A DNA stretch of 64,000 nucleotides from CBDEFX01 sp965237635. GTDB lineage: Bacteria > Chloroflexota > Dehalococcoidia > Lucifugimonadales > CAUZJF01. Position 1 is the stretch's first letter, and each line of letters opens with the position of its first letter. The stretch is taken from NCBI GenBank assembly GCA_965237635.1, contig CBDEFX010000001.1, positions 1,426,001 through 1,490,000 of the forward strand, read 5' to 3'. Below, piece by piece: positions 1 through 8,106 of the stretch. Under the pieces are notes generated by a model, which was not told where the DNA came from, did not search any database, and worked only from the letters and a program-made list of their open reading frames with translations. The translations under genes were made by a program, and so were the position numbers.

Positions 1-1
1 C

Positions 2-1069
2 GAATACGTGATCGGCCAGGACCGGGCTAAGAAGGTCCTCGGCGTCGCCGTTTATAACCACTACAAGCGCGTCTGGTCCAACCAGAAACCCTCGGATGTC
101 GAGCTTCAAAAAGCCAACATTCTACTGCTGGGCCCGGCCGGGTCGGGAAAGACACTTCTGGCGCAGACCCTTGCGAAGATCCTGGACGTGCCCTTCGCAA
201 TCGCCGACGCCACCTCACTCACGGAGGCAGGCTATGTCGGTGAGGACGTCGAGAACATCCTACTGCGACTGATACAGGCCGCCGACTTCGATGTGGCACG
301 GGCGGAACAGGGAATAATCTACATAGACGAGATAGATAAGATCGCGCGAAAGAGTCCCAATCCCTCGATAACCCGGGACGTTTCCGGCGAAGGCGTACAG
401 CAGGCGTTGCTCAAGATCATTGAGGGATGCGTCGCCAATGTCCCGCCACAGGGCGGCCGCAAGCACCCACACCAGGACTTCCTGCAGATCAAGACGGACA
501 ACATCCTGTTCATGTGTGGAGGAGCCTTTGAGGGCCTCGGCGAGATGGTGGAGTGGCGCGTTTCAAAAGACAAGGTGACGATCGGATTTAATGCCGGAGG
601 TCCGCAGACCAAGGACTCTCAGGAGGAAGATGACGTCCTGGGTCTGGTCTCTTCGGACGACCTTCTGAAGTACGGCTTTATCCCCGAGCTGGTCGGACGC
701 CTTCCTGTTGTAGTTAACACAAAGGGTCTCGATAAAGAGGCTCTGATCCGGGTGCTTACCGAGCCGAAAAACGCCTTCGTAAAGCAGTACCAGGCGCTAT
801 TTAGAATGGACAACGTCGAGCTCGAGTTCACCGACGCGGCACTCGAGGTTGCGGCAGACCAGGCTATCGAACAGGGGACTGGGGCTCGGGCACTGCGGTC
901 TATTCTGGAGCACACGCTGCTCGACGTAATGTACGAGCTGCCAACACTGAACAACATTGCTCGCTGTGCCGTTGACGCGGATGCCATCCGCGGGGAGGCG
1001 GACGTGTCCTTGACGGACGGAAACGGCGAGCCCGCTCCAATGCCGACCTGGGCGCAGAAGTCCGCCTAG
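2..1069 (+). CDS. clpX: ATP-dependent Clp protease ATP-binding subunit ClpX (5' end outside window)
   Basis: AAA+ unfoldase that recognises substrates and threads them into the ClpP protease. The frame is open to the left edge, so the N-terminal zinc-binding domain lies outside the window. The visible part starts in the region [11 protein letters not shown]. Counting from the GTG at position 8, Walker A GPAGSGKT is at residues 42-49, the pore-loop motif GYVG at about 75-78 and Walker B IIYIDEID at about 103-110. The C-terminal small AAA domain is complete and the gene ends with TAG. It is followed by a repeat region and by purN on the other strand. Identification is secure; the only uncertainty is the missing 5' end. 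Confidence 0.96.
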   Translation, partial: EYVIGQDRAKKVLGVAVYNHYKRVWSNQKPSDVELQKANILLLGPAGSGKTLLAQTLAKILDVPFAIADATSLTEAGYVGEDVENILLRLIQAADFDVARAEQGIIYIDEIDKIARKSPNPSITRDVSGEGVQQALLKIIEGCVANVPPQGGRKHPHQDFLQIKTDNILFMCGGAFEGLGEMVEWRVSKDKVTIGFNAGGPQTKDSQEEDDVLGLVSSDDLLKYGFIPELVGRLPVVVNTKGLDKEALIRVLTEPKNAFVKQYQALFRMDNVELEFTDAALEVAADQAIEQGTGARALRSILEHTLLDVMYELPTLNNIARCAVDADAIRGEADVSLTDGNGEPAPMPTWAQKSA

Positions 1070-1073
1070 CTAC

Positions 1074-1346
1074 TCACCCTCACCCTTCGACAGGGCTCAG
1101 GGCAGGCTCTCATTCCTCTCCCGTTGGGGGGGCTTTGCACAAGAAGTGCCGCCCGAGCCGAATTGCCCTTCGACATGCTCAGGGCGAACGGTGAATCTGA
1201 ACCTACGTTCGTGGTGAGCCTGTCGCACCACGGCCCCCGATCGCGACTTTTGGTGCAAAGCCCCCGTTGGGGGAGAGGATGAATCCCTTCCCCCTTTACG
1301 GGGGAAGTTAGGCCTGTCCTGAGCCTGACGAAGGGATTGGGGGTGA
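1074..1346 (+). repeat. Dispersed two-hairpin intergenic repeat R1, interrupted copy
   Basis: The sequence TCACCCTCAC...CCTCTCCCgttgGGGGAGAGG...CCCTTCCCC...GGGGAAG...TAGGCCTG...GACGAAGGG...GGGGGTGA matches the copy at 12636-12679 continued at 15413-15482. It has two GC-rich hairpins between the convergent genes clpX and purN and probably acts as a bidirectional terminator. The first hairpin is split by the element at 1131-1262. Confidence 0.75.
1131..1262. mobile_element. 132-bp MITE-like element inside repeat R1
   Basis: The ends form an inverted repeat, GGCTTTGCACAA against GGCTTTGCACCA read on the other strand. The element is flanked by an 11-bp direct repeat CCCGTTGGGGG (1120-1130 and 1263-1273). 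Removing the element plus one direct repeat rebuilds the CCTCTCCC/GGGGAGAGG hairpin seen in other R1 copies. Inside is a second repeat type (R2) containing GTTCGTGGTGAGC. It holds no plausible gene. Mobility is inferred from the ends, the duplication and the restored target. Confidence 0.6.
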
Positions 1347-1363
1347 GACCCCAGGCCCGTCCT

Positions 1364-1969
1364 CTACGGTCCGAGCACGATGTCGCCACTGCTGACGCGT
1401 TGTAAGGTCTCCGTGTAAAACTCGTGCTCACGTTCCAGAACGCGGGCGTTGAGCGAATCCACGGTATCCTCCTGTAAAACCGGAACCTCGCATTGTGCGA
1501 TGATCCGCCCTTGGTCATATTCTTGATCAACTAGGTGGACCGTTACTCCTGTTGTCCGTTCGCCCGCCGCAAGCACGGCCTCATGCACCAGTTTTCCATA
1601 CATGCCTTTTTCGCCGTACTTCGGCAGCAGGGCCGGATGGATATTGAGAATGTAGCCGCGATATCTTGACAACGTCTCCGGTCCCAGATGTCTCATGTAG
1701 CCGGCTAGTATCACCAAGCCGACCTCGTATGACTCCAGCGTATCCAGGATAGCTCTGTCCAACTCTTCAAGTAACGGGTGAGTCTTGCTACTCAGATGGT
1801 AGCGCGGGATGCCTTCCCGTCTGGCGCGCTCGAGTACCTCAGCATCTGAGTTGTTGCTGATCACAACCCGCGGCTCGGCTTGCAAAAGACCCTTCCTACA
1901 GGCGTCAATGATCGCCTGGACGTTGGTCCCGTTATGGGAAGCAAGGAAACCTAGTCGGAGTTGCTCCAA
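1364..1969 (-). CDS. purN: Phosphoribosylglycinamide formyltransferase (PurN)
   Basis: Transfers the formyl group of 10-formyltetrahydrofolate to GAR in purine synthesis, in the cytoplasm. The protein is 201 aa, the usual family length. The N-terminal fold begins LGFLASHNGTNVQAI. The active-site block NIHPALLPKYG supplies Asn109 and His111, and HLVDQEYDQG supplies Asp148. The start is a TTG at 1967-1969, chosen because the conserved domain begins three residues later; no strong ribosome-binding site is visible. The gene runs convergently toward clpX and no other purine genes are nearby. Confidence 0.95.
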   Translation of the reverse strand: MEQLRLGFLASHNGTNVQAIIDACRKGLLQAEPRVVISNNSDAEVLERARREGIPRYHLSSKTHPLLEELDRAILDTLESYEVGLVILAGYMRHLGPETLSRYRGYILNIHPALLPKYGEKGMYGKLVHEAVLAAGERTTGVTVHLVDQEYDQGRIIAQCEVPVLQEDTVDSLNARVLEREHEFYTETLQRVSSGDIVLGP

Positions 1970-2204
1970 AGTGTTCGCCTATAGTGTAGGGGCTGACGGG
2001 CTAACATATGACTTGACACAACCGGAGACAGCCGCGGCGTCGACGAGACCTGCTTGGGACCGTCTCTGCGCACCGAGAATAGGTCAATGTAACATGCTCC
2101 GTTCGCTTTCATTCCGACGTGAAGCCATTCGAGGGACAGTAGAGTAGGTCGGCCTCGGGCAGTGGTCTTGCAAGCCCCATCCTGAGCCGTCTATTCCAGT
2201 CAGC
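1970..2204. other. Intergenic region between purN and rhomboid gene
   Basis: Contains the upstream region of purN (minus strand) and the end of the rhomboid/TPR frame at 2205. No RNA gene, repeat or convincing promoter pair was recognised. Confidence 0.4.
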
Positions 2205-2357
2205 TTACCTCAGGGATTCCAATGCCACCAGGAGGTTGATCGCCTTGGCCCTGGTCTGGCGGTCCCCAAGCCTTATGGTCCTGCTGAGCTCAGCGCGGGC
2301 CCCCGCCACGTCCCCAGAGTCGGCGAGGATCCTGCCTCGTAGGTAGCTCGCTTCAGC
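2205..2357 (-). pseudogene. In-frame continuation of rhomboid TPR domain after TAG
   Basis: Reading on after the TAG at 2358-2360 gives about 50 residues beginning AEASYLRGRILADSGDVAG and ending at TAA 2205-2207. Together with the preceding EALRIDPE this rebuilds a normal TPR, whose consensus around DPxxAEA expects an ordinary residue at the stop position. A single substitution, a sequencing error or stop readthrough would explain it. Confidence 0.7.
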
Positions 2358-3224
2358 CTACTCAGGGTCGATTCGAAGTGCTTCGTTGATCTCCTCAATA
2401 GCCTTGTCATAGTCCTGTTTCTCGAAATAGCGCTCGGCTACAAAGATGCGGGAATATGCGTTGTCGGGTAGTGTAACGACGGCCAGCCAGGTCCCTAGTA
2501 CAAGCACGGCCACGACGCCGGCTATCGCCCATCCGGCGCTCGGACGGTTTGAGGCTCCATGGCGGACAACCGCTCCGTCCGGGGTATTGAGAACCCGATA
2601 CCGGGGGGCAAGGGCTAACCCGAGAGCAAATCCCGCGGCAAGTCCTCCTATGTGGGCCGCGTTGTCGATACCAGGCGTCACCCACCCAAACACCAGATTG
2701 ATCCCCGCAAGGATCAGCAGACCGGTGAGATTGCGCTGGCCCAATCTGCCCAACACCCTTCGTTCCGCCACAAAGAAGGCCGCCAGCGCTCCCAGAACGC
2801 CGAATATAGCACCACTGGCGCCGACTCCTACCGAGATGGAGTTGAACAGGAAGCTGGCCACGCTGCCGGAAAGTCCTGCCAAGACGTATATGGTCAGGAA
2901 CCGGATGTGGCCGAAGGCTCTCTCTACGAGCGGGCCGAATATATATAGACCGAAGCCGTTCAACGCCAGGTGGGCCAGCCCGAAATGCAAGAACATAGCT
3001 GTAAATAGGCGCCAATACTCGCCATTAGCGATGAGAGGCCCAAACATCGCCCCGAAGTCCAGTAAGACCTCGGGGTTCTCGTTGCCTCCTGCCGCTGCTA
3101 CGGCCAGCCAGATGAGTCCGTTGGCAGCCAGCAGGCCCCAGGTGACAAACGGCGACCTTGCCAAGCCAGGTACAGGAGTCCCCTGGCGCGGCTCTGGCTC
3201 ACCACTGTAGTTATCTTCGATCAT
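2358..3224 (-). CDS. Rhomboid-family intramembrane serine protease with C-terminal TPR start
   Basis: Rhomboids cleave transmembrane segments inside the lipid bilayer. The protein shows several hydrophobic segments, the motif GASGAIFG with the nucleophile Ser, and AAHIGG with the catalytic His in a later segment. A soluble C-terminal part begins a TPR-type helix pair (RYFEKQDYDKAIEEINEAL). The frame stops at a TAG at 2358-2360 in the middle of this repeat, and matching coding continues in frame to 2205. I chose the ATG at 3222-3224 (MIEDNYSG) because the 31 residues of the longer frame (to 3317) look non-conserved. The protease domain itself is intact. Substrate unknown. Confidence 0.88.
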   Translation of the reverse strand: MIEDNYSGEPEPRQGTPVPGLARSPFVTWGLLAANGLIWLAVAAAGGNENPEVLLDFGAMFGPLIANGEYWRLFTAMFLHFGLAHLALNGFGLYIFGPLVERAFGHIRFLTIYVLAGLSGSVASFLFNSISVGVGASGAIFGVLGALAAFFVAERRVLGRLGQRNLTGLLILAGINLVFGWVTPGIDNAAHIGGLAAGFALGLALAPRYRVLNTPDGAVVRHGASNRPSAGWAIAGVVAVLVLGTWLAVVTLPDNAYSRIFVAERYFEKQDYDKAIEEINEALRIDPE

Positions 3225-3492
3225 GGTCTGGAATCCCGATGCTCCGCCGGCGCGGATGCCAACTGACCAGCCTATTTGATAGAACGCGCGGCTGGCCTCA
3301 GAGGTAGGAGTCCACACATTTACGATAACTCACAGGGTTGTAGGGTTCAAGGAAGGCGTCTCCGCGAACGCAGCGGCACGTCAGCCTGGAAGCTTGTCCG
3401 ATTCACCCCGTTCCTGCTCCTCTTGAATGCCATTGACGTTTTTATCCCTCTCTCATAAGCTGAGTCTGGCAGCGTGATTAGGGGGCAGGGAG

Positions 3493-4020
3493 ATGTCGAA
3501 GGTGTCACAAAGCGTCTTTCAACCTCGAGCGGTCGACGTTGAAGCCGACCGGATTGCGCTGCTAGAATTCCACTGCTTGGGCAACTACGAGAGTGATCCC
3601 GCCTAGGCCAAGGCGGCGCCATACGACGATTACCGCGCGAAGTGGCTTGCCACGCCACAGCCTGAAACGTTCCTATCGTCGCTGCCAAAGTCGATAAAAG
3701 ACTCCCGGACTATTGCCGAAATTTGGGAGCATGACGGGCAAGCAGTCGCCTTCCTCTGGGTTACCTTCGTCGAGATATCGGGCTACGACCTCACAATCGC
3801 AGAAGTGAATGACCTTGAAGTCAGTCCCGAGTTCCACCGGCGCGGAATCGGCTCAAGGATGATGGAGCATGCCGAGCAAATGGCGCGAGAGCGCGGGGCC
3901 GACCTCCTACGTACCGAGACCGGTGTCGCCAACGTAGCCACCCAGGCCCTTCTTGCAAGGTCTGGATTTCAGGTCCATCGATTGCAATACGAGAAGGTTC
4001 TGAGTGATAACATCAAATGA
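3493..4020 (+). pseudogene. GNAT acetyltransferase with in-frame TAG
   Basis: The ATG at 3493 opens a frame that stops at TAG 3604-3606 after ESDPA and continues in the same frame (AKAAPYDDYRAKW) to TGA 4018-4020. The C-terminal half carries the acetyl-CoA-binding core of GNAT proteins: VNDLEVSPEFHRRGIGSRMM with the RxxGxG/A signature, and the typical late block ALLARSGF. Full length would be about 175 aa, normal for a stand-alone GNAT. The acceptor substrate cannot be predicted. Translation could restart at the internal ATG at 3805, but that would lack the first half of the fold. The downstream bicupin gene has its own strong ribosome-binding site. Confidence 0.8.
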
Positions 4021-4060
4021 GTCCTCTAATCACGCCGTTCATACTGAAAGGAGTTGATAT

Positions 4061-4846
4061 ATGGCGCAGCAGGCGACGAGCACTGAGCCGTTGCTTATCC
4101 ACGTCAAGGAGCAGCTGCCGGTCCGTGGGGAGCCGTCGTGGGGAGAGACAATACTCGACGATGGTCGCAACGAGCTGGCCCTGATATGCGACAAGCCGGG
4201 AGACAGCAACGACGCCCACCTTCATCCCGACTACGACGAGTGGTGGGTGGTCTTCCAGGGAGAGATTATCTGGGAGATCGGGGACTATCCTCCCGTGCAT
4301 GCGAAAGAGGGAGACATCGTCGTCTGTCCGGCCGGTAAACGCCACCACATCAAGACGGTGGGTACCGAGCCCTCACTTCGATTGGCGGTCTCCAAGCACG
4401 GCTCCAATCACGATGTCCGGGGAGACCGGAGCAGCGAGCTTGAGCCCTTGCCCGAACAGGAACTTCCGCCCAACCTGCTGGTCACCAAGCCAAATGAGAT
4501 ACTGGCACACTTTGGAGAGCCGAGGTGGGGGCACGACATTGTGGAAAACCAGATCAACCGAGCGATGCTCATTAGCCACGCGCCTGGCATGGCCAACGAA
4601 GCCCACTGGCACCCAGATTTCGACGAATGGTGGGCGGTCCTCAAGGGCGAGATAACATGGGAGGTTGGGGCCGGTCGTCCGAAGATACATGCCAGAGCGG
4701 GAGACATCGTTTTCGTTCCCAAGGGAATGAGGCACCACATCTACACAGGGGGCGATGAGACCTCGCTGCGGTTGGCGGTAATGACACACGACGCGCCGCA
4801 CATCTACACGGATGGCGATGCGGGAGCGCCTCCGCCGAGGGCGTAG
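4061..4846 (+). CDS. Two-domain cupin protein (bicupin)
   Basis: The 261-aa protein contains two cupin barrels in tandem. Each has the metal-binding cupin motif 1 (HLHPDYDEWW and HWHPDFDEWW) and a motif 2 ending in KRHHIKT or MRHHIYT. The halves clearly arose by duplication. Both retain His/Glu-type metal ligands, so both may bind metal. The start at 4061 follows a good ribosome-binding site, AAGGAG, at about 8 nt. Bicupins include oxalate decarboxylases, dioxygenases and sugar isomerases; nothing here distinguishes them, so the reaction is left open. There is no obvious operon partner. Confidence 0.85.
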   Translation: MAQQATSTEPLLIHVKEQLPVRGEPSWGETILDDGRNELALICDKPGDSNDAHLHPDYDEWWVVFQGEIIWEIGDYPPVHAKEGDIVVCPAGKRHHIKTVGTEPSLRLAVSKHGSNHDVRGDRSSELEPLPEQELPPNLLVTKPNEILAHFGEPRWGHDIVENQINRAMLISHAPGMANEAHWHPDFDEWWAVLKGEITWEVGAGRPKIHARAGDIVFVPKGMRHHIYTGGDETSLRLAVMTHDAPHIYTDGDAGAPPPRA

Positions 4847-4911
4847 AGGTTCCCCAACCGCGAGTTTTAGCCCCCTAGTTTGGGGGTGTAGCCTGCGGGC
4901 CACCAAGGCTG

Positions 4912-4917
4912 TATAAT
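4912..4917 (+). promoter_or_regulatory. Promoter -10 element (TATAAT) upstream of plsY
   Basis: A perfect TATAAT lies 40 nt before the GTG start of plsY. No good -35 hexamer sits at the right distance, so this is a half-supported promoter. A CCCCCTAgtttGGGGG hairpin lies just upstream and may end the bicupin transcript. Confidence 0.4.
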
Positions 4918-4957
4918 TTAGGTAATGGACAGAAGAAGAGTGAGTGGGGACTGACCT

Positions 4958-5632
4958 GTGGACTTAGACTTCGCGTCTGCGACTGCCCTCTTGGGCTCGA
5001 TTGCCGTTAGCTACCTGCTAGGGGCTCTGCCGCTCGCTGACCGGATGAGCCGACGCCGTGGGGTGGACATCTTCACCAGCGGCACGGGCCTGGCGGGCGC
5101 GACCAACGTGCGGAGGTCGGTAGGTCGGATCTACGCCTTGGTAGTGCTAATCGGCGACATCGGCAAGGGAGCGCTCGCCGTAGTAGTGGCCGGGTTGTTC
5201 GGTATTGAGGGCAGTCTACTCCTTCTTCCCGTCGCCGCCGCCGTCGCGGGTCATTGGAGATCGGTGTTTTCGGGATTTCGCGGTGGAGATGGGCTCGCCA
5301 CCCTCGGCGGTGCCTGTTTGGCCATGTTCCCCACGATTGGGTTGATTAGCGTGGCGGTGGCGATGTTTGTCCAGCTTGGCGCTCAGAAAGCCCCATTCAG
5401 CTCACTCATGGGCATCGTGTTCGGCTTTGCCACGCTGGTAGCGCTCAGCCTTGCGTACGAAAGGGACACCGTTCTCGTCATGGGAGCTGGAGCCTTGGCA
5501 GCCCTCGTGCTGGCGCACGCTCTCCTGGGCCATCGGCGGCGAAGGCACGACGAAGGGTGGGACGACCCTGAAGAGGAGTGGGACCAGCCCGAAGACGCGG
5601 AGGCTGCTGCCGAGCGGTCAGGGCTAAGTTAG
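4958..5632 (+). CDS. plsY: Glycerol-3-phosphate acyltransferase PlsY
   Basis: Integral membrane enzyme that transfers acyl groups from acyl-phosphate to glycerol-3-phosphate, the first step of phospholipid synthesis in most bacteria. The 224-aa protein has the PlsY motifs in order: SGTGLAGATNVRR, GDIGKGALAV, and GHWRSVFSGFRGGDGLATL. Several hydrophobic segments fill the rest. A charged C-terminal tail of about 35 residues rich in Glu and Asp extends beyond the usual end. The start is GTG at 4958. Motif 1 departs slightly from the usual SGNxGATN pattern, so a paralogue of PlsY is possible. Confidence 0.88.
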   Translation: MDLDFASATALLGSIAVSYLLGALPLADRMSRRRGVDIFTSGTGLAGATNVRRSVGRIYALVVLIGDIGKGALAVVVAGLFGIEGSLLLLPVAAAVAGHWRSVFSGFRGGDGLATLGGACLAMFPTIGLISVAVAMFVQLGAQKAPFSSLMGIVFGFATLVALSLAYERDTVLVMGAGALAALVLAHALLGHRRRRHDEGWDDPEEEWDQPEDAEAAAERSGLS

Positions 5633-5726
5633 GGGAGGCCGCTCCCGGGATTCCAACTCTTCGAAGCAGCCGAGAAACCGGCTGAGGGTATGAGTTTTCT
5701 CGTCTGCGATAGCCCTTCCCCCCCGG

Positions 5727-5957
5727 TCACCCCATTGAAACGCAAGTAGTGGTCCGAACGACGCCCTCTAGAGGGTGGATCACCTCGGCCACTGTGTCGC
5801 TGATCTCGTCTACCTCTTGACCTTCCAGAACGACTATTACGTCGTAAGGCCCTGTGACCCTGGCGACGTCTCGCACCCCGTCGCGCCCTTTCAGCGAGTG
5901 GACTAGAAGCCGGGAATGCCCCGCGGCCATTTCTATCAACACGTAAGCCCGAACCAC
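5727..5957 (-). CDS. Small AsnC/Lrp-type ligand-binding (RAM) domain protein
   Basis: The 76-aa protein is a stand-alone RAM domain: VRAYVLIEMAAGHSRLL, then a glycine-turn region (VARVTGPYDVIVVLEG) and a C-terminal strand. It has no DNA-binding helix-turn-helix. Such proteins bind small ligands, often amino acids, as oligomers; a regulatory target is unknown. The start is GTG at 5955-5957 with an excellent upstream ribosome-binding site (GGAGGTGG). The upstream region carries the long repeat R4 in the same orientation, including a promoter-like segment. Confidence 0.85.
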   Translation of the reverse strand: MVRAYVLIEMAAGHSRLLVHSLKGRDGVRDVARVTGPYDVIVVLEGQEVDEISDTVAEVIHPLEGVVRTTTCVSMG

Positions 5958-6083
5958 ACTCCACCTCCGGCGTCCACCTAGCCAGTTACAGAGCTAGGAT
6001 ACCGCGTCCAACCGTCGATGACAAGGCGGTTCTCTTCGTTACTATTTCCGGCTTTGCGCAAACAGTCGCCTCCAGCCCGCGCT

Positions 6084-6286
6084 CCTCGACAACCGCGAAC
6101 ATAAGTGCTATAATTGCTCCGAGGGGACAGACCCAAGCGCCTGCACTGAGCGTGTCGAAGCATGCACTGAGCTGGCCGAAGGGTGGACTGTCTCATTTCT
6201 TTGCCCTGCTGTCCCACGGTGTACCGAAAATCCCTAGCTGAGTGAGACACAATGAGACAGGATGAGACACATTTTTCAGAACCTTA
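6084..6286 (-). repeat. Dispersed repeat R4, copy A (about 200 bp)
   Basis: Read on the minus strand, this segment matches 33449-33627 over most of its length. Shared blocks in order are GGTTCTGAAAAATGTGT, CGGTACACCGTGGGACA, TTGGGTCTGTCCC, TATAGCAC and GGTTGTCGAGG. A promoter-like pair, TTGGGT-N18-TATAGC (6131-6136 and 6107-6112), points toward the RAM-domain gene. Copy A has three tandem TGTCTCA-type heptads near its start and an inverted match (AATGAGACA) further on. No convincing protein is encoded. Confidence 0.8.
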
Positions 6287-6341
6287 CCGCCCACCCCACT
6301 GTTTCCTTTAAAACCGCCTATTCAGTCGCATCCGCCTGAAG

Positions 6342-6369
6342 TTGGCAAAATGATGGGACGCCATAGTAT
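6342..6369 (+). promoter_or_regulatory. Predicted sigma-70 promoter for ThDP enzyme gene
   Basis: TTGGCA at 6342-6347 and TAGTAT at 6364-6369 are separated by 16 nt and lie about 58 nt before the ATG at 6427. Confidence 0.5.
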
Positions 6370-6426
6370 CCTGTTCGAATGCAGGCGTCGCCGGACGCCC
6401 AAACTGGCCACCAGGAGGCCCTTTCT

Positions 6427-8097
6427 ATGCCTATGATGACCGGGAGACGCGCCCTCATGGAGATGCTCAAGCTCGAGGGAGTCGAGTACATCTTCGGGAA
6501 CCCCGGTACCAGTGAATCCCCGTTCGTAGCCGAGCTCGAGCACCATCCGGAGCTCAAGTACCTCCTGGTGATGCAGGAAGGCGTGGCAATGGGCATGGCA
6601 GACGGTTACGCCCGCGCAACCAGAAAGCCCGCGTTCCTCAGTCTGCACATCGAGACCGGCCTGGGCAACGCCATCAGCCTGCTGCACAATGCCAAGGAGG
6701 GGGGCACGCCTCTTGTGCTCACCTCGGTGAACAAAGACATACGTGAGCTCGCTCAGGGGCGTACGGATGTGGCTGAAATGCCCAAGATCTTCACGAAGTG
6801 GAGCGCGGAGGTTACGCACCCTGAACAGGTCCCATCTGCCATGCGCCGCGCTTTCAACGAAGCCAGAACGCCACCAACGGGGTCCGCTTACGTCGGATTC
6901 TCGACCAACTCCCTAGACCATGAGGCCGACGTCGACATCGTGACGTCCGCCGACGGGTATTTTCGGCTGGCGCCGGACAGTCGCGCCATCGAGGATGCCG
7001 CCCGCATTCTTGCGACGGCCGAAAGGCCCACGATGGTGATCGGCGACCGTGTGGCCCAGTCGGGTGCCAGTAATGAGGCCGTTAGAGTTGCGGAGCTTCT
7101 AGGGGCAAGGGTCTACGGGTCGATCTTCTCTGAGATGAGCTTCCCTATGAGCCACCCGCAGTTCGACAGCGTCGTGCGGCTCGGTTTCCAGAACATCAAA
7201 GACCAGATATCGAAGGGCGACGTCGTGCTGATGGTCGGCAAGATCTCGAACTACGCGTACCTTTTCTCAGACCCCCTCCAGCTGTACTTCGGTCCAAACA
7301 CTAAGCTGCTCCACATCGACGCCGACCCGAGCGAGGTCGGAAAATCTCAGCCCACCGAAGTTGGCGTCATTGCGGACCCGAAAGTGGCCCTGCATGAGCT
7401 CGCCGAGGCTCTCGAGACTGGGATGTCAGGCTCGGCCAAAGAGGCGGCCAAGGGCCGCGCGGCAGTGCTGGCATCTCAGAAGGCGGCCGCAAGAGAGGCC
7501 TGGGGCCGGCAGGTCAAGGACAGATGGGACCATCGACCGATGTCCGATGAGCGAATGGTCTCCGAGATCGCCAGTGCCCTCCCGGAGAATGTGACGTTCG
7601 TGGCGGACTCGAACACCGCCCGTCCGGCCGTCAACCAGGTCTTTCAGGTCGACAGACCGGACAGCTTCTTCACGCAACGCGGCGGAGCGATAGGCTGGGG
7701 CATGGGCAGTGCACTTGGCCTGAAGCTTGCTCAACCGGACAACCCTGTCGTCGCGTTCGTAGGCGACGGCAGCGCGATGATGACGGTACAGGCCCTGTGG
7801 ACGGCCGCGACCGAGAACATACCGGTCGTGTACGTCATCAGCAACAACGCATCGTACCGGGTCCTCAAGATCGGCCTGGACACATACAGGAAGCAGATAC
7901 TCAAAGATGAATCGACACAAAGCCAGTACATCGGGATGGACTTTCCTGACCCCTTGAATCTGGCCGGCCTCGCCGAGGCGATGGGCGTCTACGGCCGTCG
8001 CATCGAGGACCCTACGGAGCTGGCTCCGCAGGTCCGGTATGCCCTGGAGCTTGGCAAGCCTGCCCTGCTGGACGTCGTCGTAGACCCCTCGTGGTAG
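6427..8097 (+). CDS. Thiamine-diphosphate-dependent enzyme, benzoylformate decarboxylase-like
   Basis: Three-domain ThDP enzyme of about 556 aa. It begins MPMMTGRRALMEML and has the catalytic Glu region LVMQEGVAMGMADGYAR near residue 50. The ThDP/Mg motif starts at GDGS (residues 446-449) and ends at NN (472-473), the standard spacing. The arrangement resembles MdlC-type decarboxylases of 2-keto acids more than biosynthetic acetolactate synthases, but the substrate is not determined. The ATG at 6427 is preferred over the upstream in-frame ATG at 6379 because AGGAGG sits just before it. dinB starts 9 bp after the stop, so the two may be co-transcribed. Confidence 0.85.
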   Translation: MPMMTGRRALMEMLKLEGVEYIFGNPGTSESPFVAELEHHPELKYLLVMQEGVAMGMADGYARATRKPAFLSLHIETGLGNAISLLHNAKEGGTPLVLTSVNKDIRELAQGRTDVAEMPKIFTKWSAEVTHPEQVPSAMRRAFNEARTPPTGSAYVGFSTNSLDHEADVDIVTSADGYFRLAPDSRAIEDAARILATAERPTMVIGDRVAQSGASNEAVRVAELLGARVYGSIFSEMSFPMSHPQFDSVVRLGFQNIKDQISKGDVVLMVGKISNYAYLFSDPLQLYFGPNTKLLHIDADPSEVGKSQPTEVGVIADPKVALHELAEALETGMSGSAKEAAKGRAAVLASQKAAAREAWGRQVKDRWDHRPMSDERMVSEIASALPENVTFVADSNTARPAVNQVFQVDRPDSFFTQRGGAIGWGMGSALGLKLAQPDNPVVAFVGDGSAMMTVQALWTAATENIPVVYVISNNASYRVLKIGLDTYRKQILKDESTQSQYIGMDFPDPLNLAGLAEAMGVYGRRIEDPTELAPQVRYALELGKPALLDVVVDPSW

Positions 8098-8106
8098 AGG
8101 CGCCGG

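Noticed and set aside
1066..1530. Minus-strand ORF of 154 codons
   Set aside because: It runs through repeats R1 and R2 and into purN in another frame.
2446..3210. Plus-strand ORF of 254 codons opposite the rhomboid gene
   Set aside because: Proline/serine-rich shadow of the rhomboid coding strand with no family features.
2205..4020. TAG read as pyrrolysine
   Set aside because: Pyrrolysine is known in methylamine methyltransferases; these are unrelated proteins and TAG also ends many genes here.
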